64,000 bases of DNA, taken from Paludibacteraceae bacterium (GTDB taxonomy: Bacteria; Bacteroidota; Bacteroidia; Bacteroidales; Paludibacteraceae). How positions within the stretch are numbered: the first letter of the stretch is position 1; each line of letters begins with the position of its first letter. Shown here one piece after another: positions 1 through 9,749 of the stretch. Below the pieces are notes generated by a model. That model was not told where the DNA came from, ran no database searches, and was given only the letters and a program-made list of their open reading frames with translations. The DNA lies in the NCBI GenBank assembly GCA_017509715.1, contig JAFWOU010000028.1, forward strand, positions 28,309-92,308. The letters run 5' to 3'. The translations under genes and the position numbers were made by a program.

Positions 1-108
1 CCGCAGGAGCAGGCTCGCGCGGAGATGGGCTATATAGCCTCCACCACCGAGGGCGAGGACCTCAGCTGGGATGAACTGGTATCGCAACTCAACGGAGGCC
101 GCTCATGA
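1..108 (+). CDS. C-terminal end of an unidentified protein (partial)
   Basis: Frame 1 is open from the window edge to a TGA at 106-108 and gives 35 residues rich in Glu and Gly, ending in NGGRS. The stop overlaps the ATG of the next gene (ATGA), so the two are probably translationally coupled. Too little remains to name a family. The acyltransferase downstream makes a lipid-related role possible, but that is only context. Confidence 0.6.
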   Translation, partial: PQEQARAEMGYIASTTEGEDLSWDELVSQLNGGRS

Positions 109-779
109 TTCTATGGTATCGTAACTTCCTGGCGCGACTGGTCCACCTGGTGCTGCGGTGCCACTATAGTGTGACGATGCAGGGTCGCGAGGTCTTCGAC
201 GGCAAGCGTCCGATCCTCCTGCTGCCCAACCATACCGCCTATGTCGATCCGTTGCTGCTATGCTCCGAGATATACGACGTGCCGGTATGCCCCATGGTGG
301 ACGAACGTTTCATGCGTCATCCGCTTCTGAAGCATACCATGCGCTGGATCGGGGCGGTAGAGGTGCCGGATTTGATGGCAGAGTCGAAAGAAGAAAGTCT
401 AAAATCGAAAGCGGCTGCTGCAAGCCAACTGACTCGTATTGCGCTGGATACCCTGCGTGAGGGCCGTTCGCTGATCTTCTATCCCTCGGGACATATTAAG
501 ACGGTGGACCGTGAGGTGATCGGCAATCGGCGGCTGGCCTATGAGGTGTGCCGCGACCTGCCGGAGAATACGACGGTGGTGCTCTGCCGCATGCGTGGCC
601 TGGAGGAGAGCCGATGGTCGAAACTCAAGACCACGACGCATACCTTGCGCCGATCGGTCAACTTCTACTTCGAGGACCGCACCGCCGATCTGCGCCGATG
701 GGCACAGACGATGGAGCGTCGTCAGTTTAACGAGCAGTTGGAGAACTGGTATAACCAGCCTACGCCAGTAGCGGAATAA
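105..779 (+). CDS. PlsC-like 1-acyl-glycerol-3-phosphate acyltransferase
   Basis: A 224-residue protein of the PlsC/LPLAT fold, expected to move an acyl chain onto a lysophospholipid at the inner membrane. The H-x4-D catalytic motif is NHTAYVD (His43, Asp48). A FYPSG at residues 125-129 takes the place of the usual FPEG motif, an unusual version that may mean a different acceptor. Residues 93-102 (ESKEESLKSK) are encoded by four 7-base units (383-410) and look like an inserted loop. The start overlaps the upstream stop (ATGA). The 3' end overlaps the convergent HAD gene by 20 bases, and no terminator is visible between them. Confidence 0.8.
   Translation: MILWYRNFLARLVHLVLRCHYSVTMQGREVFDGKRPILLLPNHTAYVDPLLLCSEIYDVPVCPMVDERFMRHPLLKHTMRWIGAVEVPDLMAESKEESLKSKAAAASQLTRIALDTLREGRSLIFYPSGHIKTVDREVIGNRRLAYEVCRDLPENTTVVLCRMRGLEESRWSKLKTTTHTLRRSVNFYFEDRTADLRRWAQTMERRQFNEQLENWYNQPTPVAE
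383..410 (+). repeat. Heptamer tract inside the acyltransferase gene (gtcgaaa family, 4 units)
   Basis: Four 7-base units in register: gtcgaaa, then variants with ga, tct and atc changes. Translated as a short charged Ser/Lys/Glu loop. Same unit family as the tracts at 4896, 6139, 14527 and 21375. Confidence 0.75.
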
Positions 780-1443
780 GTTCCGTGAGCGTGTGAATAG
801 TATAGGTCGGATGCAGGTCCGGCCTTTCTTTTTTGTGGGGGTTGTACCAGCAGGTGTCCAGTCCGGCCTGCTGGGCGCCGATGACGTCGGTGGTAGGCGA
901 GTCACCCATCATGAGTACCTCCTCCGGACGACATCCGCATCGGCGCAACGCCTCCTCGTAGAAGCGGACGTCGGGTTTGTCAAAGCCTATCTCCGACGAT
1001 ACGTACGCATCCTCCAGCATAGGGGATAGTCCCGCCAGCTGCAATCGCTGGCGCTGCAGGTGGGCAAAACTGTTGCTGGCAGCGAAGAGTCGGTAGCGTC
1101 CGTGCAGGGCCTGCAGCAGCGTGTCGGCATCGGCCACCTTGGCATGACTCAATCCCCAGCCGCGACGAAAGGCGTGCTTGAAATCCTCCAGCAACTCAGC
1201 CGGTAGCCCGGAGCGCTCGATAAACTCGGCAGGGTAGAGTTCCATCACCTCGGCGATGGTATGCTGGCCATGTTTGGCCTCCTCGAAGAGCCGTCCGGAG
1301 ATGGCGAAGAAGAGATCGAACAGTTCGTCGGACGAAGGCTGATGAATAGCCTCCATCGCGTAATCAAACGCCTGGCGACAGCAGATGTCGTAATCCAGCA
1401 ACGTGTCGTCAATATCCAGAAATATGGCTTTATACTTCGTCAT
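760..1443 (-). CDS. HAD-superfamily phosphatase, YjjG-like nucleotidase type
   Basis: A 227-residue HAD hydrolase. Motif I is FLDIDDTLLDYD, with nucleophile Asp10 and acid/base Asp12. Motif II is the Ser of AASNSF. Motif III is the Lys of GFDKPDVRF, and motif IV is MMGDSPTTDVIGA. A helical cap sits between motifs I and II. Order and length fit the YjjG/TIGR02254 group, which removes phosphate from non-canonical pyrimidine nucleotides, though substrate cannot be read from sequence. Its start overlaps the end of hflX by 14 bases, so the two are co-transcribed. Confidence 0.85.
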   Translation of the reverse strand: MTKYKAIFLDIDDTLLDYDICCRQAFDYAMEAIHQPSSDELFDLFFAISGRLFEEAKHGQHTIAEVMELYPAEFIERSGLPAELLEDFKHAFRRGWGLSHAKVADADTLLQALHGRYRLFAASNSFAHLQRQRLQLAGLSPMLEDAYVSSEIGFDKPDVRFYEEALRRCGCRPEEVLMMGDSPTTDVIGAQQAGLDTCWYNPHKKERPDLHPTYTIHTLTELIPLLA

Positions 1444-2752
1444 ACTGCTGGAAGAGGAAGTCGTTGTAGGGATAACGCTGGATATGAATGGCCTTGATGC
1501 GGTCGTAGAGCAAGTCCTTGAGCGCCTCGATATTGTTCTTCTCGCGGGCGGAGATGAAGATGCAGTCGTTGTGGAGCTTGGCCATCCAGGTATGTTGGAG
1601 TTCCTCCAGCGAGATATTCTCGCGGCGGATAGGCGTCAGGTCGTCCTCATCCTTGGGCGTGTAGGTGAAGGCATCTATCTTGTTGAACACCACGATGCGC
1701 GGTATGTCGGCCACGTAGGTGGAGGTGCGTTGACGGCGGTCGCCCTGCTTCTTCGAACGGGACCAAGGTTGTGCTTCGCCCTCCTCACGACTGGTGGTGA
1801 GCAGTTCGTTGATGGTCTGCTCCACTACCTCGTACTGCTCCTCAAAATTCGGATGCGAGATATCTACGACGTGTACCAGCAGGTCGGCCTCGCGCACCTC
1901 GTCCAGGGTCGACTTGAACGACTCCACCAGGTTATGGGGCAATTTGCGGATAAAGCCGACCGTGTCCGAGAGCAGGAAGGGTAGGTTCTGGAGCGTCACT
2001 TTGCGGACCGTGGTGTCGAGCGTCGCAAACAGCTTGTTCTCGGCAAACACTTCGGATTTGCTCAGCAGGTTCATCAGCGTGGATTTGCCCACGTTGGTAT
2101 AACCCACCAGCGCCACGCGCACCATCTTGCCGCGGTTCTGGCGCTGGGTGGTCATCTGCTTGTCGATACGCTTCAGGTCCTCGCGCAGCAGGGCGATACG
2201 CTGACCGATGATACGGCGGTCGGCCTCTATCTGGGTCTCACCCATACCACGATTCGTACCACCACCGCCTCGCTGACGGTCCAGGTGGCTCCACATACGG
2301 GTCAGTCGCGGCAACATATACTGCAGGTGCGCCATCTCCACTTGCGTCTTGGCATAACTGGTCTGCGCACGCTGTAGGAAGATCTCCAGGATGAGTATCG
2401 TACGGTCCATGATGCGTACGCCCAGCGTTTTCTCTACGTTGCGCAACTGACGCGGCGAGAGTTCGTCGTCGAAGATCACCATGTCGATCTCCGGCTGTTC
2501 CTCGTCCTGCTGATGCGCCTCGCGGCAACGGGCGATATAGTCGTGTATCTCCTGCAGTTTACCTTCACCCAGGTAGGTGGAGGTGTTGGGCTGGTCCAGA
2601 CGTTGGGTAAAACGCTTGACGGGTACGATATGATTGGTGTCGGCCAGAAAGGCCAACTCGTCCAGATATTCCTTGGTACGTTCCTCCGACTGACGGGGCG
2701 TGATGAGTCCCACCAGCACGGCATGCTCTATATAATCCTTGATCTCTATCAT
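1430..2752 (-). CDS. hflX: GTPase HflX, ribosome-associated
   Basis: A 440-residue HflX. The N-terminal nucleotide-binding region has the family stretch ELSPRQLRNVEK (about 97-108), followed by the linker with RGGGGTNRGMGETQIE and then the GTPase domain. G1 is GYTNVGKST (217-225), G3 is DTVGF (263-267), and G4 is NKID (357-360). HflX rescues stalled ribosomes, especially under heat stress. A basic insertion of about 25 residues lies between G3 and G4 (about 322-348). The ATG at 2752 is preceded by a Bacteroidetes-type promoter. It is the first gene of a pair with the HAD phosphatase. Confidence 0.95.
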   Translation of the reverse strand: MIEIKDYIEHAVLVGLITPRQSEERTKEYLDELAFLADTNHIVPVKRFTQRLDQPNTSTYLGEGKLQEIHDYIARCREAHQQDEEQPEIDMVIFDDELSPRQLRNVEKTLGVRIMDRTILILEIFLQRAQTSYAKTQVEMAHLQYMLPRLTRMWSHLDRQRGGGGTNRGMGETQIEADRRIIGQRIALLREDLKRIDKQMTTQRQNRGKMVRVALVGYTNVGKSTLMNLLSKSEVFAENKLFATLDTTVRKVTLQNLPFLLSDTVGFIRKLPHNLVESFKSTLDEVREADLLVHVVDISHPNFEEQYEVVEQTINELLTTSREEGEAQPWSRSKKQGDRRQRTSTYVADIPRIVVFNKIDAFTYTPKDEDDLTPIRRENISLEELQHTWMAKLHNDCIFISAREKNNIEALKDLLYDRIKAIHIQRYPYNDFLFQQYDEV

Positions 2753-2816
2753 GTAGCTAAATCCAAAATCGGCTGCAAACCGGATTAGATCCGGAGCAAA
2801 AAATCCAAATCGGGTG

Positions 2817-2850
2817 CAAAATTACAAAAAAAATCCCACATATCCAAACG
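2817..2850 (-). promoter_or_regulatory. Promoter of hflX
   Basis: On the minus strand, TAATTTTG (2817-2824) matches the Bacteroidetes -7 element, with TTTG about 20 bases upstream. It overlaps the hairpin that ends the neighbouring transcript. The leader holds an imperfect direct repeat of about 20 bases (2759-2779 and 2801-2820). Confidence 0.65.
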
Positions 2851-2866
2851 ATACGTGGGATTTTTT
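2826..2866 (-). terminator. Rho-independent terminator, possibly bidirectional
   Basis: Stem atcccac (2833-2839) with gtgggat (2855-2861), flanked by an A run on the left and a T run on the right. It sits 20 bases past the stop of the secreted repeat protein on the minus strand. Confidence 0.8.
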
Positions 2867-2882
2867 ATCAATCAGTTACGAA

Positions 2883-4487
2883 TTAACGCACCTCAGTACC
2901 CTGAACGGTGAAGAGCTTGTTGTCGCGAATGATGTACATTACGCCGTCAACTACTACCTTCTGAGCCTTCTCGGTCAGCGTGATATTCTCGATGCCCTCT
3001 GCCTTCTGCAGCAGCTTGAGCTGAGCACCCGAAGCGAACTCGTAGTAGTCCTTGGTACCTGCTTCGTTCTGCGTATGGGTTACGTTACCCTCGATCAGAA
3101 CGAGGTCATGCTCTGCGATAGCAGCACCATCCTCAGCCGAGCACTTAGCGCGGTAAGCCTGGATGTCACCATAGGTGCTGGTAGGATCGTCGGTCAGGAA
3201 AACGGTGATGTTGCCGTACTCCGCACTATAAGCTTCCTTAACCTTAGCGATGTAAGCCTTGCAAACCACTTTCTGAGTCTCACCTACTGCAAGACCTTGA
3301 GCGATCTCAAGAGCCTGAGCTGCGGTCAGCGTATCAACCTGCTCCTGCTCATACTCGCCGAAGTAGATATAAATCTTCTCAATACGAGCTTGCTTAGCCA
3401 TCGACTCAACGGTGTATTCCATTCCGTTAACGATCACTTCTTTATCCATACCGCCATCGTAGTTCGAATAGAATTGGTAAACAATCTTACCAATCTGTTG
3501 CTCAGCAGAAGTAATGGAGAAGTGTGCGCCTTTGTAAACACGGAGAGCCAAGTTGTGGCCATAACCGTTATCGGTAGCAACCGTTACACCGTCTTTGGTA
3601 GTAGAAACTGCACCACCCGGGGTCTGGAGAGTAGCCTCTTGACCTTGACCTTCGAAATCAGCAACTGTAAATACTACGTCAGCTTCCTCAACCGGAGTAA
3701 CGTCACCCAGAATCTTGATTGTGATGTTCTGGTCTGCATTCTCGATCACGGGATCACCCTGCGAAGGAACGTATTTCTTGATGGTGCAGACGAACTCAAC
3801 CTGGGTACCTACAGGAATCTCAGCCTCGGTCTCGGGTTTGCCACGATATACGTAGAAAGCACCCTCTGCGTTGCTGGCTGCCGTGCTGGTAGCGTCGTCA
3901 GCTACGTAGAACGACTGGTTCTTGTACTGATCGCTGTAAGCATCGCTGCTCTTTACGTTGATAGCGGATACATAGCCGCGGATCTTGTACTGCTTCTCCG
4001 TAACACCACCGTTTGCCAATGCGTTACCGATTGCCAAAGCCTGAGCTACGGTAGCTTCCTCGATCTGCTCGATAACGGTGTGGTCACCGTCAGCCATCGT
4101 GATGAAAGTAGCATTTGCTTTCTCGAACTCGATGATGTACTTAGCCGCATTCTTGTTGTAGTACTTTTTCAGTTTACCGGTAACGGAAACCTTGTCACCG
4201 TTCAGCACTTTCAGGGTGTCATTGCCCTGGATAGGATAGCAATTGTAAGCCTGGAAGTCCGAAGCGGTAGCCGTAGCATCGTCTGCCATGTACCAGCTCT
4301 GATTGTGATACGTCATGCTGAACGCACCGGCGTTGATTACATAACCCTCAACGGTGTACTCTACCTCCGAAGTGGCCATAGAATCCAATGCCATACCGAT
4401 TTCCATAGCTTGCGCTACGGTCAGTGCCTGCGCATTCATTGTCAGCGCTACAAAAGCAGCAGCTACAAATGAGAAAAATTTCTTCAT
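2883..4487 (-). CDS. Secreted protein with three OB-fold-like repeats and a T9SS-like C-terminus
   Basis: A 534-residue protein with a signal peptide (residues 1 to about 20, ending NAQA). Three related units begin with TVAQAMEIG (about 23), TVAQALAIG (about 145) and LTAAQALEI (about 388). Each continues with a GYV or AYI strand and a DDATST or DDPTST turn, like the OB-fold units (DUF6359/YhcR type) of Bacteroidetes surface proteins. A beta-rich segment lies between units two and three. The last 30 residues (VDGVMYIIRDNKLFTVQGTE) resemble short type IX secretion tails. Binding partner unknown. It is a single-gene transcript with its own promoter and terminator. Confidence 0.65.
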   Translation of the reverse strand: MKKFFSFVAAAFVALTMNAQALTVAQAMEIGMALDSMATSEVEYTVEGYVINAGAFSMTYHNQSWYMADDATATASDFQAYNCYPIQGNDTLKVLNGDKVSVTGKLKKYYNKNAAKYIIEFEKANATFITMADGDHTVIEQIEEATVAQALAIGNALANGGVTEKQYKIRGYVSAINVKSSDAYSDQYKNQSFYVADDATSTAASNAEGAFYVYRGKPETEAEIPVGTQVEFVCTIKKYVPSQGDPVIENADQNITIKILGDVTPVEEADVVFTVADFEGQGQEATLQTPGGAVSTTKDGVTVATDNGYGHNLALRVYKGAHFSITSAEQQIGKIVYQFYSNYDGGMDKEVIVNGMEYTVESMAKQARIEKIYIYFGEYEQEQVDTLTAAQALEIAQGLAVGETQKVVCKAYIAKVKEAYSAEYGNITVFLTDDPTSTYGDIQAYRAKCSAEDGAAIAEHDLVLIEGNVTHTQNEAGTKDYYEFASGAQLKLLQKAEGIENITLTEKAQKVVVDGVMYIIRDNKLFTVQGTEVR

Positions 4488-4577
4488 GATTTTAAAGAAT
4501 TTTGTTAAAAAAATGGTTTTTTGTTAATAAAATATGTTTTATAACATATATATGTTCGTCCTTTCACATATTCGCTG

Positions 4578-4609
4578 CAAAGGTACAACAAAAAAACCAT
4601 ATACGCAAG
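4578..4609 (-). promoter_or_regulatory. Promoter of the secreted repeat protein
   Basis: Minus-strand TACCTTTG (4578-4585) with CTTGCGTAT (4601-4609) upstream at about -33. It is arranged divergently from the promoter of the response regulator. Confidence 0.75.
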
Positions 4610-4643
4610 TTTTTCGACAAAAAAAAATATTATTTGCAATTTA

Positions 4644-4675
4644 CTTGCATATTTCGAAAAAAAGTTGTAATTTTG
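4644..4675 (+). promoter_or_regulatory. Promoter of the response regulator
   Basis: CTTGCATAT (4644-4652) and TAATTTTG (4668-4675) fit the Bacteroidetes -33/-7 pattern, 20 bases before the ATG. Confidence 0.75.
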
Positions 4676-4694
4676 TGGCCTAATTTGGATTTAT

Positions 4695-5882
4695 ATGGCT
4701 AAATTGCTAATCATAGACGACGAGCGCGGTATTCGCAACACCTTGCGCGAGATTCTGACCGACGAAGGCCACGATGTAGAGGTGGCCGAAAACGGCAAAA
4801 CGGGCTTGGAAATGGCGCAGAAGAAGGCCTACGACCTCATCTTCTCCGATATCAAGATGCCGGAGATGGATGGCATGGAGCTGCTGTCGAAAATAGTCGA
4901 AAGTAGAAAGTCGAAAGTCGAAAGCGGCGAGGAGTGCAACGACTGCCCAGTGGTGATGATCTCGGGGCATGGCGATATAGAGACGGCTGTCCAGGCCATC
5001 AAGACCGGCGCCTACGACTTCATCGAGAAGCCGATCGACCTCAATCGACTGTTGGTCACCACCAAGAACGCGCTGGAGCAGAAATCGCTCAAGCAGGAGA
5101 CCACGCAACTGCGCCGCCGTGTGCAGGCCCAAGGCGGTCAGCAGATGGTGGGCGAGTCGCCGGCTATCGCGCGCGTACGCGATATAATAGATAAGGTGGC
5201 ACCCACCGAGGCCCGCGTCATGATCACGGGACCGAACGGTTCGGGCAAGGAGGTGGTAGCGCGCCTGCTGCATGCAGGCTCGTCGCGTGCCTCGCAACCC
5301 ATGGTGGAGGTCAATTGCGCCGCCATACCGGGTGAACTGATCGAGTCGGAACTGTTCGGCCATATGAAGGGCTCGTTCACCGGTGCCGTCAAGGATCGTG
5401 CCGGTAAGTTTGAGCAAGCCGACGGCGGTACGCTCTTTCTGGACGAGATAGGCGATATGAGTCTGGCTGCCCAGACCAAGGTGCTGCGCGCCCTGCAGGA
5501 GAGCGAGATCACGCGCGTAGGTTCCGACAAAGCCATCAAGGTGGATGTGCGCGTCATAGCCGCTACCAACAAGAACCTGGAGGAGGAGATCCGCCAGGGC
5601 AATTTCCGCGAGGACCTCTACCATCGCCTCAACGTCATTCCTATCCAGGTGCCGGCGCTGGACGACCGCAAGGAGGATATCCCGCTGCTGGTCAGCTACT
5701 TTGCCGAGCAGATTTGCGGTGAGCAACGTATCGCCGTCAAGGCCTTTGACGAGGCTGCTATCCGGGCACTCCAGGCCCGCTCCTGGACCGGCAATATCCG
5801 CCAGTTGCGCAACGTGGTAGAGCGCCTCATCATCCTGGCCGGACCCACTATTACAGCATCCGATGTGGAGGCCTACGCATAA
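4695..5882 (+). CDS. Sigma-54-type response regulator lacking a DNA-binding domain
   Basis: A 395-residue NtrC-family regulator. Receiver domain: acidic pair Asp8-Asp9, phospho-acceptor Asp52 in FSDIKMPEMDG, Lys of EKPID. AAA+ domain: Walker A GPNGSGKE (179-186), sigma-54 contact loop GSFTGA (226-231, usually GAFTGA), Walker B GTLFLDEIGD. The protein ends at TASDVEAYA, just after the AAA+ lid, so the Fis-type HTH of ordinary NtrC proteins is absent. Helicobacter FlgR and Chlamydia CtcC lack it too. It probably activates sigma-54 holoenzyme from solution. Residues 68-77 come from a heptamer tract within the receiver. No kinase is adjacent; the NtrY-like kinase at 38610 is a candidate partner. 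Confidence 0.88.
   Translation: MAKLLIIDDERGIRNTLREILTDEGHDVEVAENGKTGLEMAQKKAYDLIFSDIKMPEMDGMELLSKIVESRKSKVESGEECNDCPVVMISGHGDIETAVQAIKTGAYDFIEKPIDLNRLLVTTKNALEQKSLKQETTQLRRRVQAQGGQQMVGESPAIARVRDIIDKVAPTEARVMITGPNGSGKEVVARLLHAGSSRASQPMVEVNCAAIPGELIESELFGHMKGSFTGAVKDRAGKFEQADGGTLFLDEIGDMSLAAQTKVLRALQESEITRVGSDKAIKVDVRVIAATNKNLEEEIRQGNFREDLYHRLNVIPIQVPALDDRKEDIPLLVSYFAEQICGEQRIAVKAFDEAAIRALQARSWTGNIRQLRNVVERLIILAGPTITASDVEAYA
4886..4923 (+). repeat. Heptamer tract inside the response regulator gene (gtcgaaa family)
   Basis: Four in-register units at 4896-4923 (gtcgaaa, gtagaaa, gtcgaaa twice), preceded by another copy at 4886. Encodes VESRKSKVES in the loop before the fourth receiver strand. 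Confidence 0.85.
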
Positions 5883-5885
5883 TAT

Positions 5886-5917
5886 CCAGAAGACCAGAAG
5901 ACCAGTAGACTAGATGA
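5886..5917 (+). repeat. 8-base tandem tract overlapping the recF start codon
   Basis: Four units of period 8 (ccagaaga twice, then ccagtaga and ctagatga). The last unit contains the recF ATG (5914). Confidence 0.7.
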
Positions 5918-7077
5918 TATTATCCGAACTGAACATACTCAACTATCGCAACATCCGCGAGGCGTCGATGGCTTTCGCGCCTAAGCTCAACTGCCTGATC
6001 GGTCTGAACGGGCAGGGCAAGACCAACGTGCTGGACGCCATCTATATGCTCAGTTTTACCAAGTCGGCTTATACTACCCAGGACTCGCTCAATATCACCC
6101 ACGACCAGGAAATGGCAATGGTGCAAGGCGTGTATAGAGTCGAAAGCGGAAAGTCGAAAGTCGAAAGCGACACAACGACCGTCTCTTGCGGGTTGCGTCG
6201 CGGCGTGAAGAAGCAGTTTCGGCGTGATCGCAAGGACTATAAGCGGCTGATTGATCATATCGGTCTGATCCCACTCGTCATGGTGTCGCCGGCTGACCAC
6301 CAACTGATCGAGGAAGGCTCCGACGAACGACGCCGCTTCATGGATAGCGTCATCTCCCAGCTGGACAAGCAGTACCTGGAGCATATCACGCGCTATACCG
6401 CCTTGCTCAAACAACGCAACGCCCTGCTCAAGCAGTACCAGGACGCGCCGGAGGTGGCGTGGGACTTGTTCGAGGTGCTGGAGGAGCAGATGATTCCTTC
6501 GGCCCAATATATCTTCTCGGCCCGCGAGCAGTTTATCAGCCGCTTCGTGCCGATTTTCCAGGAGCTGTACGACGAACTGTCGGGTGGGGCAGAGCAGGTC
6601 TCGCTCATCTATCAGAGTCAGTTGCATACTCGCGACCTCAGGGCGGCCTATCAGTCCACGCGGCAGCGCGACCTCATCCTGGGCTGGACCAGCCAGGGTG
6701 TGCATAAGGACGAACTGCAGATGATGCTGGGCGACTATCCGCTCAAGCGCGTCGCCTCGCAGGGGCAGCAGAAGACCTACCTGCTGGCGATGAAGTTGGC
6801 TCAGGCGATGTATTTGAGGACTGTCAGCCATCAGTCATCAGCCGTCAGCTCTCAGCTCTCAGCTTTCAGCCGCCCAATCCTCCTCCTGGACGACATCTTC
6901 GACAAACTGGACTCCGAACGCGTAGCGCGTATCGTGCGCATGGTGAAGCGACCGGAGTTCGGCCAGATATTTATAACCGATACCGACCGCCAACACCTGA
7001 CGGATATCCTGCGTCCCGATCCCGAGGCGCGTATCTTCCACGTGGCGGACGGACAGATACAATTGCTAACAACATGA
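5914..7077 (+). CDS. recF: DNA replication and repair protein RecF
   Basis: A 387-residue SMC-like ATPase that loads RecA at gaps together with RecOR. Walker A is GLNGQGKT (30-37), the signature region is VASQGQQKTYLLAMKLAQ, and Walker B is ILLLDDIFDKLD. Two segments are encoded by heptamer tracts: residues about 76-84 (ESGKSKVES) and about 303-319 (TVSHQSSAVSSQLSAFS). The second lies between the signature and Walker B. Without them the protein would be close to the usual RecF length of about 360-370. The start codon lies inside an 8-base tandem repeat. It overlaps the next gene by four bases. Confidence 0.93.
   Translation: MILSELNILNYRNIREASMAFAPKLNCLIGLNGQGKTNVLDAIYMLSFTKSAYTTQDSLNITHDQEMAMVQGVYRVESGKSKVESDTTTVSCGLRRGVKKQFRRDRKDYKRLIDHIGLIPLVMVSPADHQLIEEGSDERRRFMDSVISQLDKQYLEHITRYTALLKQRNALLKQYQDAPEVAWDLFEVLEEQMIPSAQYIFSAREQFISRFVPIFQELYDELSGGAEQVSLIYQSQLHTRDLRAAYQSTRQRDLILGWTSQGVHKDELQMMLGDYPLKRVASQGQQKTYLLAMKLAQAMYLRTVSHQSSAVSSQLSAFSRPILLLDDIFDKLDSERVARIVRMVKRPEFGQIFITDTDRQHLTDILRPDPEARIFHVADGQIQLLTT
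6139..6166 (+). repeat. First heptamer tract inside recF (gtcgaaa family, 4 units)
   Basis: gtcgaaa, gcggaaa, gtcgaaa, gtcgaaa in exact 7-base register, translated in frame. Confidence 0.85.
6822..6870 (+). repeat. Second heptamer tract inside recF (catcagc family, 7 units)
   Basis: Seven consecutive 7-base units, each matching nntcagc apart from one final base (catcagt), in perfect register over 49 bases. Translated as a Ser/Gln-rich loop. Confidence 0.92.
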
Positions 7078-8273
7078 TGAAACGATATTTCACGATACTC
7101 TTGGCCGCGCTGCTGACCCTCTCGCTGGGGGCGCAGATGCGCGTGACCATACCTTTTCGCGCGGCTTGGATAGCCTCCGTAGCAGGTATTGACTGGCCGG
7201 CACCCGGTTCGCGCGGCAATACCATCCAGCAGATGGAGGACCTCTGCGGCATTCTGGACTCGCTCTCCGAGATGGGACTCAACACCATTATTCTGCAGGT
7301 GCGTCCTACGGCCGATGCACTCTATAAGTCCGAACTGGAGCCCCTCTCGCATTGGGTGACGGGCAAGCAGGGCGAATGGGCCGGACAACTGCCGTACGAC
7401 CCGCTGCAATTCGCTGTGGATGAGGCGCATCGCCGCCATATGGATGTGCATGTATGGCTCAATCCGTATCGTGTCACCCAGGGCGCTATGACTCGAGAGA
7501 CGCTCCATCGCTCCCACGTGATCAACCGTCATCCGGAGTGGTTCGTGAAGTACAACGGCCAGTGGTATTTCAATCCGGGACTGGATTCTACGCGCCAGTG
7601 GATCTGCCGCGTTGTGGCCGACCTGGTGCGCCGCTACGATATCCAGGGCGTACATATGGACGACTATTTCTATCCGTACCCCGTTCAGGGACAGGTCTTC
7701 CCCGACGAGGCGACGTTCCGTAAGTACCCGCGCGGCTTCCAGGACCTGGGCGACTGGCGTCGCAACAATACCAATATGGTGATCCGCGAACTGCATGATA
7801 CCATCAAGGCCATCAAGCCCGAGGTGCAGTTCGGTATCTCGCCCTTCGGCGTATGGCGCAACTATAGCGAGGATACGCTTGGCAGCCATACTAAGGCGCT
7901 CACCAACTACGACAAACTCTATGCTGATATACGCCTATGGATGCAGGAGGGCTGGATCGACTATGTCGTACCCCAGCTCTACTGGGAGATCGGTCATCGC
8001 CTGGCCGACTATGAGCACCTCTGCCACTGGTGGGCCGAGAATCGCTTCCATACGCGCCTGTATATCGGCATGGCGCCCTACCGCATCGGTCGTAAGGGCG
8101 AGGCTGCAGCTTGGCAAAATGGCAACGAGATCGTGCGCCAGATGCACCTGAATCGCACCATCCCCGGCATCGAGGGTGAGGTGTTCTACTCCACGCGTCC
8201 CCTGCTGCGCAATCCGCGTCATCTGTGCGACTCCATCAAGCAGTTCTACGCACCCTATCTGCCGCGCGAGTGA
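7074..8273 (+). CDS. Secreted GHL10-family glycosidase-like protein
   Basis: A 399-residue protein with a signal peptide (residues 1 to about 21, ending LSLGAQ), then a TIM-barrel of the GHL10/DUF187 family (PF02638). Typical stretches are FRAAWIASVAGIDWP, LNTIILQVRPTADALY, VHVWLNPYRV and MDDYFYPYP (acidic residues near the predicted active site). Members are thought to act on peptidoglycan or other glycans in the envelope; substrate is not shown. The ATG overlaps the recF stop, so it is likely co-transcribed with recF. Confidence 0.85.
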   Translation: MMKRYFTILLAALLTLSLGAQMRVTIPFRAAWIASVAGIDWPAPGSRGNTIQQMEDLCGILDSLSEMGLNTIILQVRPTADALYKSELEPLSHWVTGKQGEWAGQLPYDPLQFAVDEAHRRHMDVHVWLNPYRVTQGAMTRETLHRSHVINRHPEWFVKYNGQWYFNPGLDSTRQWICRVVADLVRRYDIQGVHMDDYFYPYPVQGQVFPDEATFRKYPRGFQDLGDWRRNNTNMVIRELHDTIKAIKPEVQFGISPFGVWRNYSEDTLGSHTKALTNYDKLYADIRLWMQEGWIDYVVPQLYWEIGHRLADYEHLCHWWAENRFHTRLYIGMAPYRIGRKGEAAAWQNGNEIVRQMHLNRTIPGIEGEVFYSTRPLLRNPRHLCDSIKQFYAPYLPRE

Positions 8274-8310
8274 AAATTGCAAACTGAATATGCCAATCTT
8301 ACTATAAGAT

Positions 8311-8341
8311 TTGCATAGGTGCGAAAAATGTCGTAACTTTG
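8311..8341 (+). promoter_or_regulatory. Promoter of enolase
   Basis: TTGCAT (8311-8316) and TAACTTTG (8334-8341) fit the -33/-7 pattern. The leader of about 90 bases downstream is mostly one heptamer tract. Confidence 0.7.
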
Positions 8342-8356
8342 TAGTCGGAATTGTGG

Positions 8357-9740
<1,384 letters not shown>

Positions 9741-9749
9741 TCTCCCACG

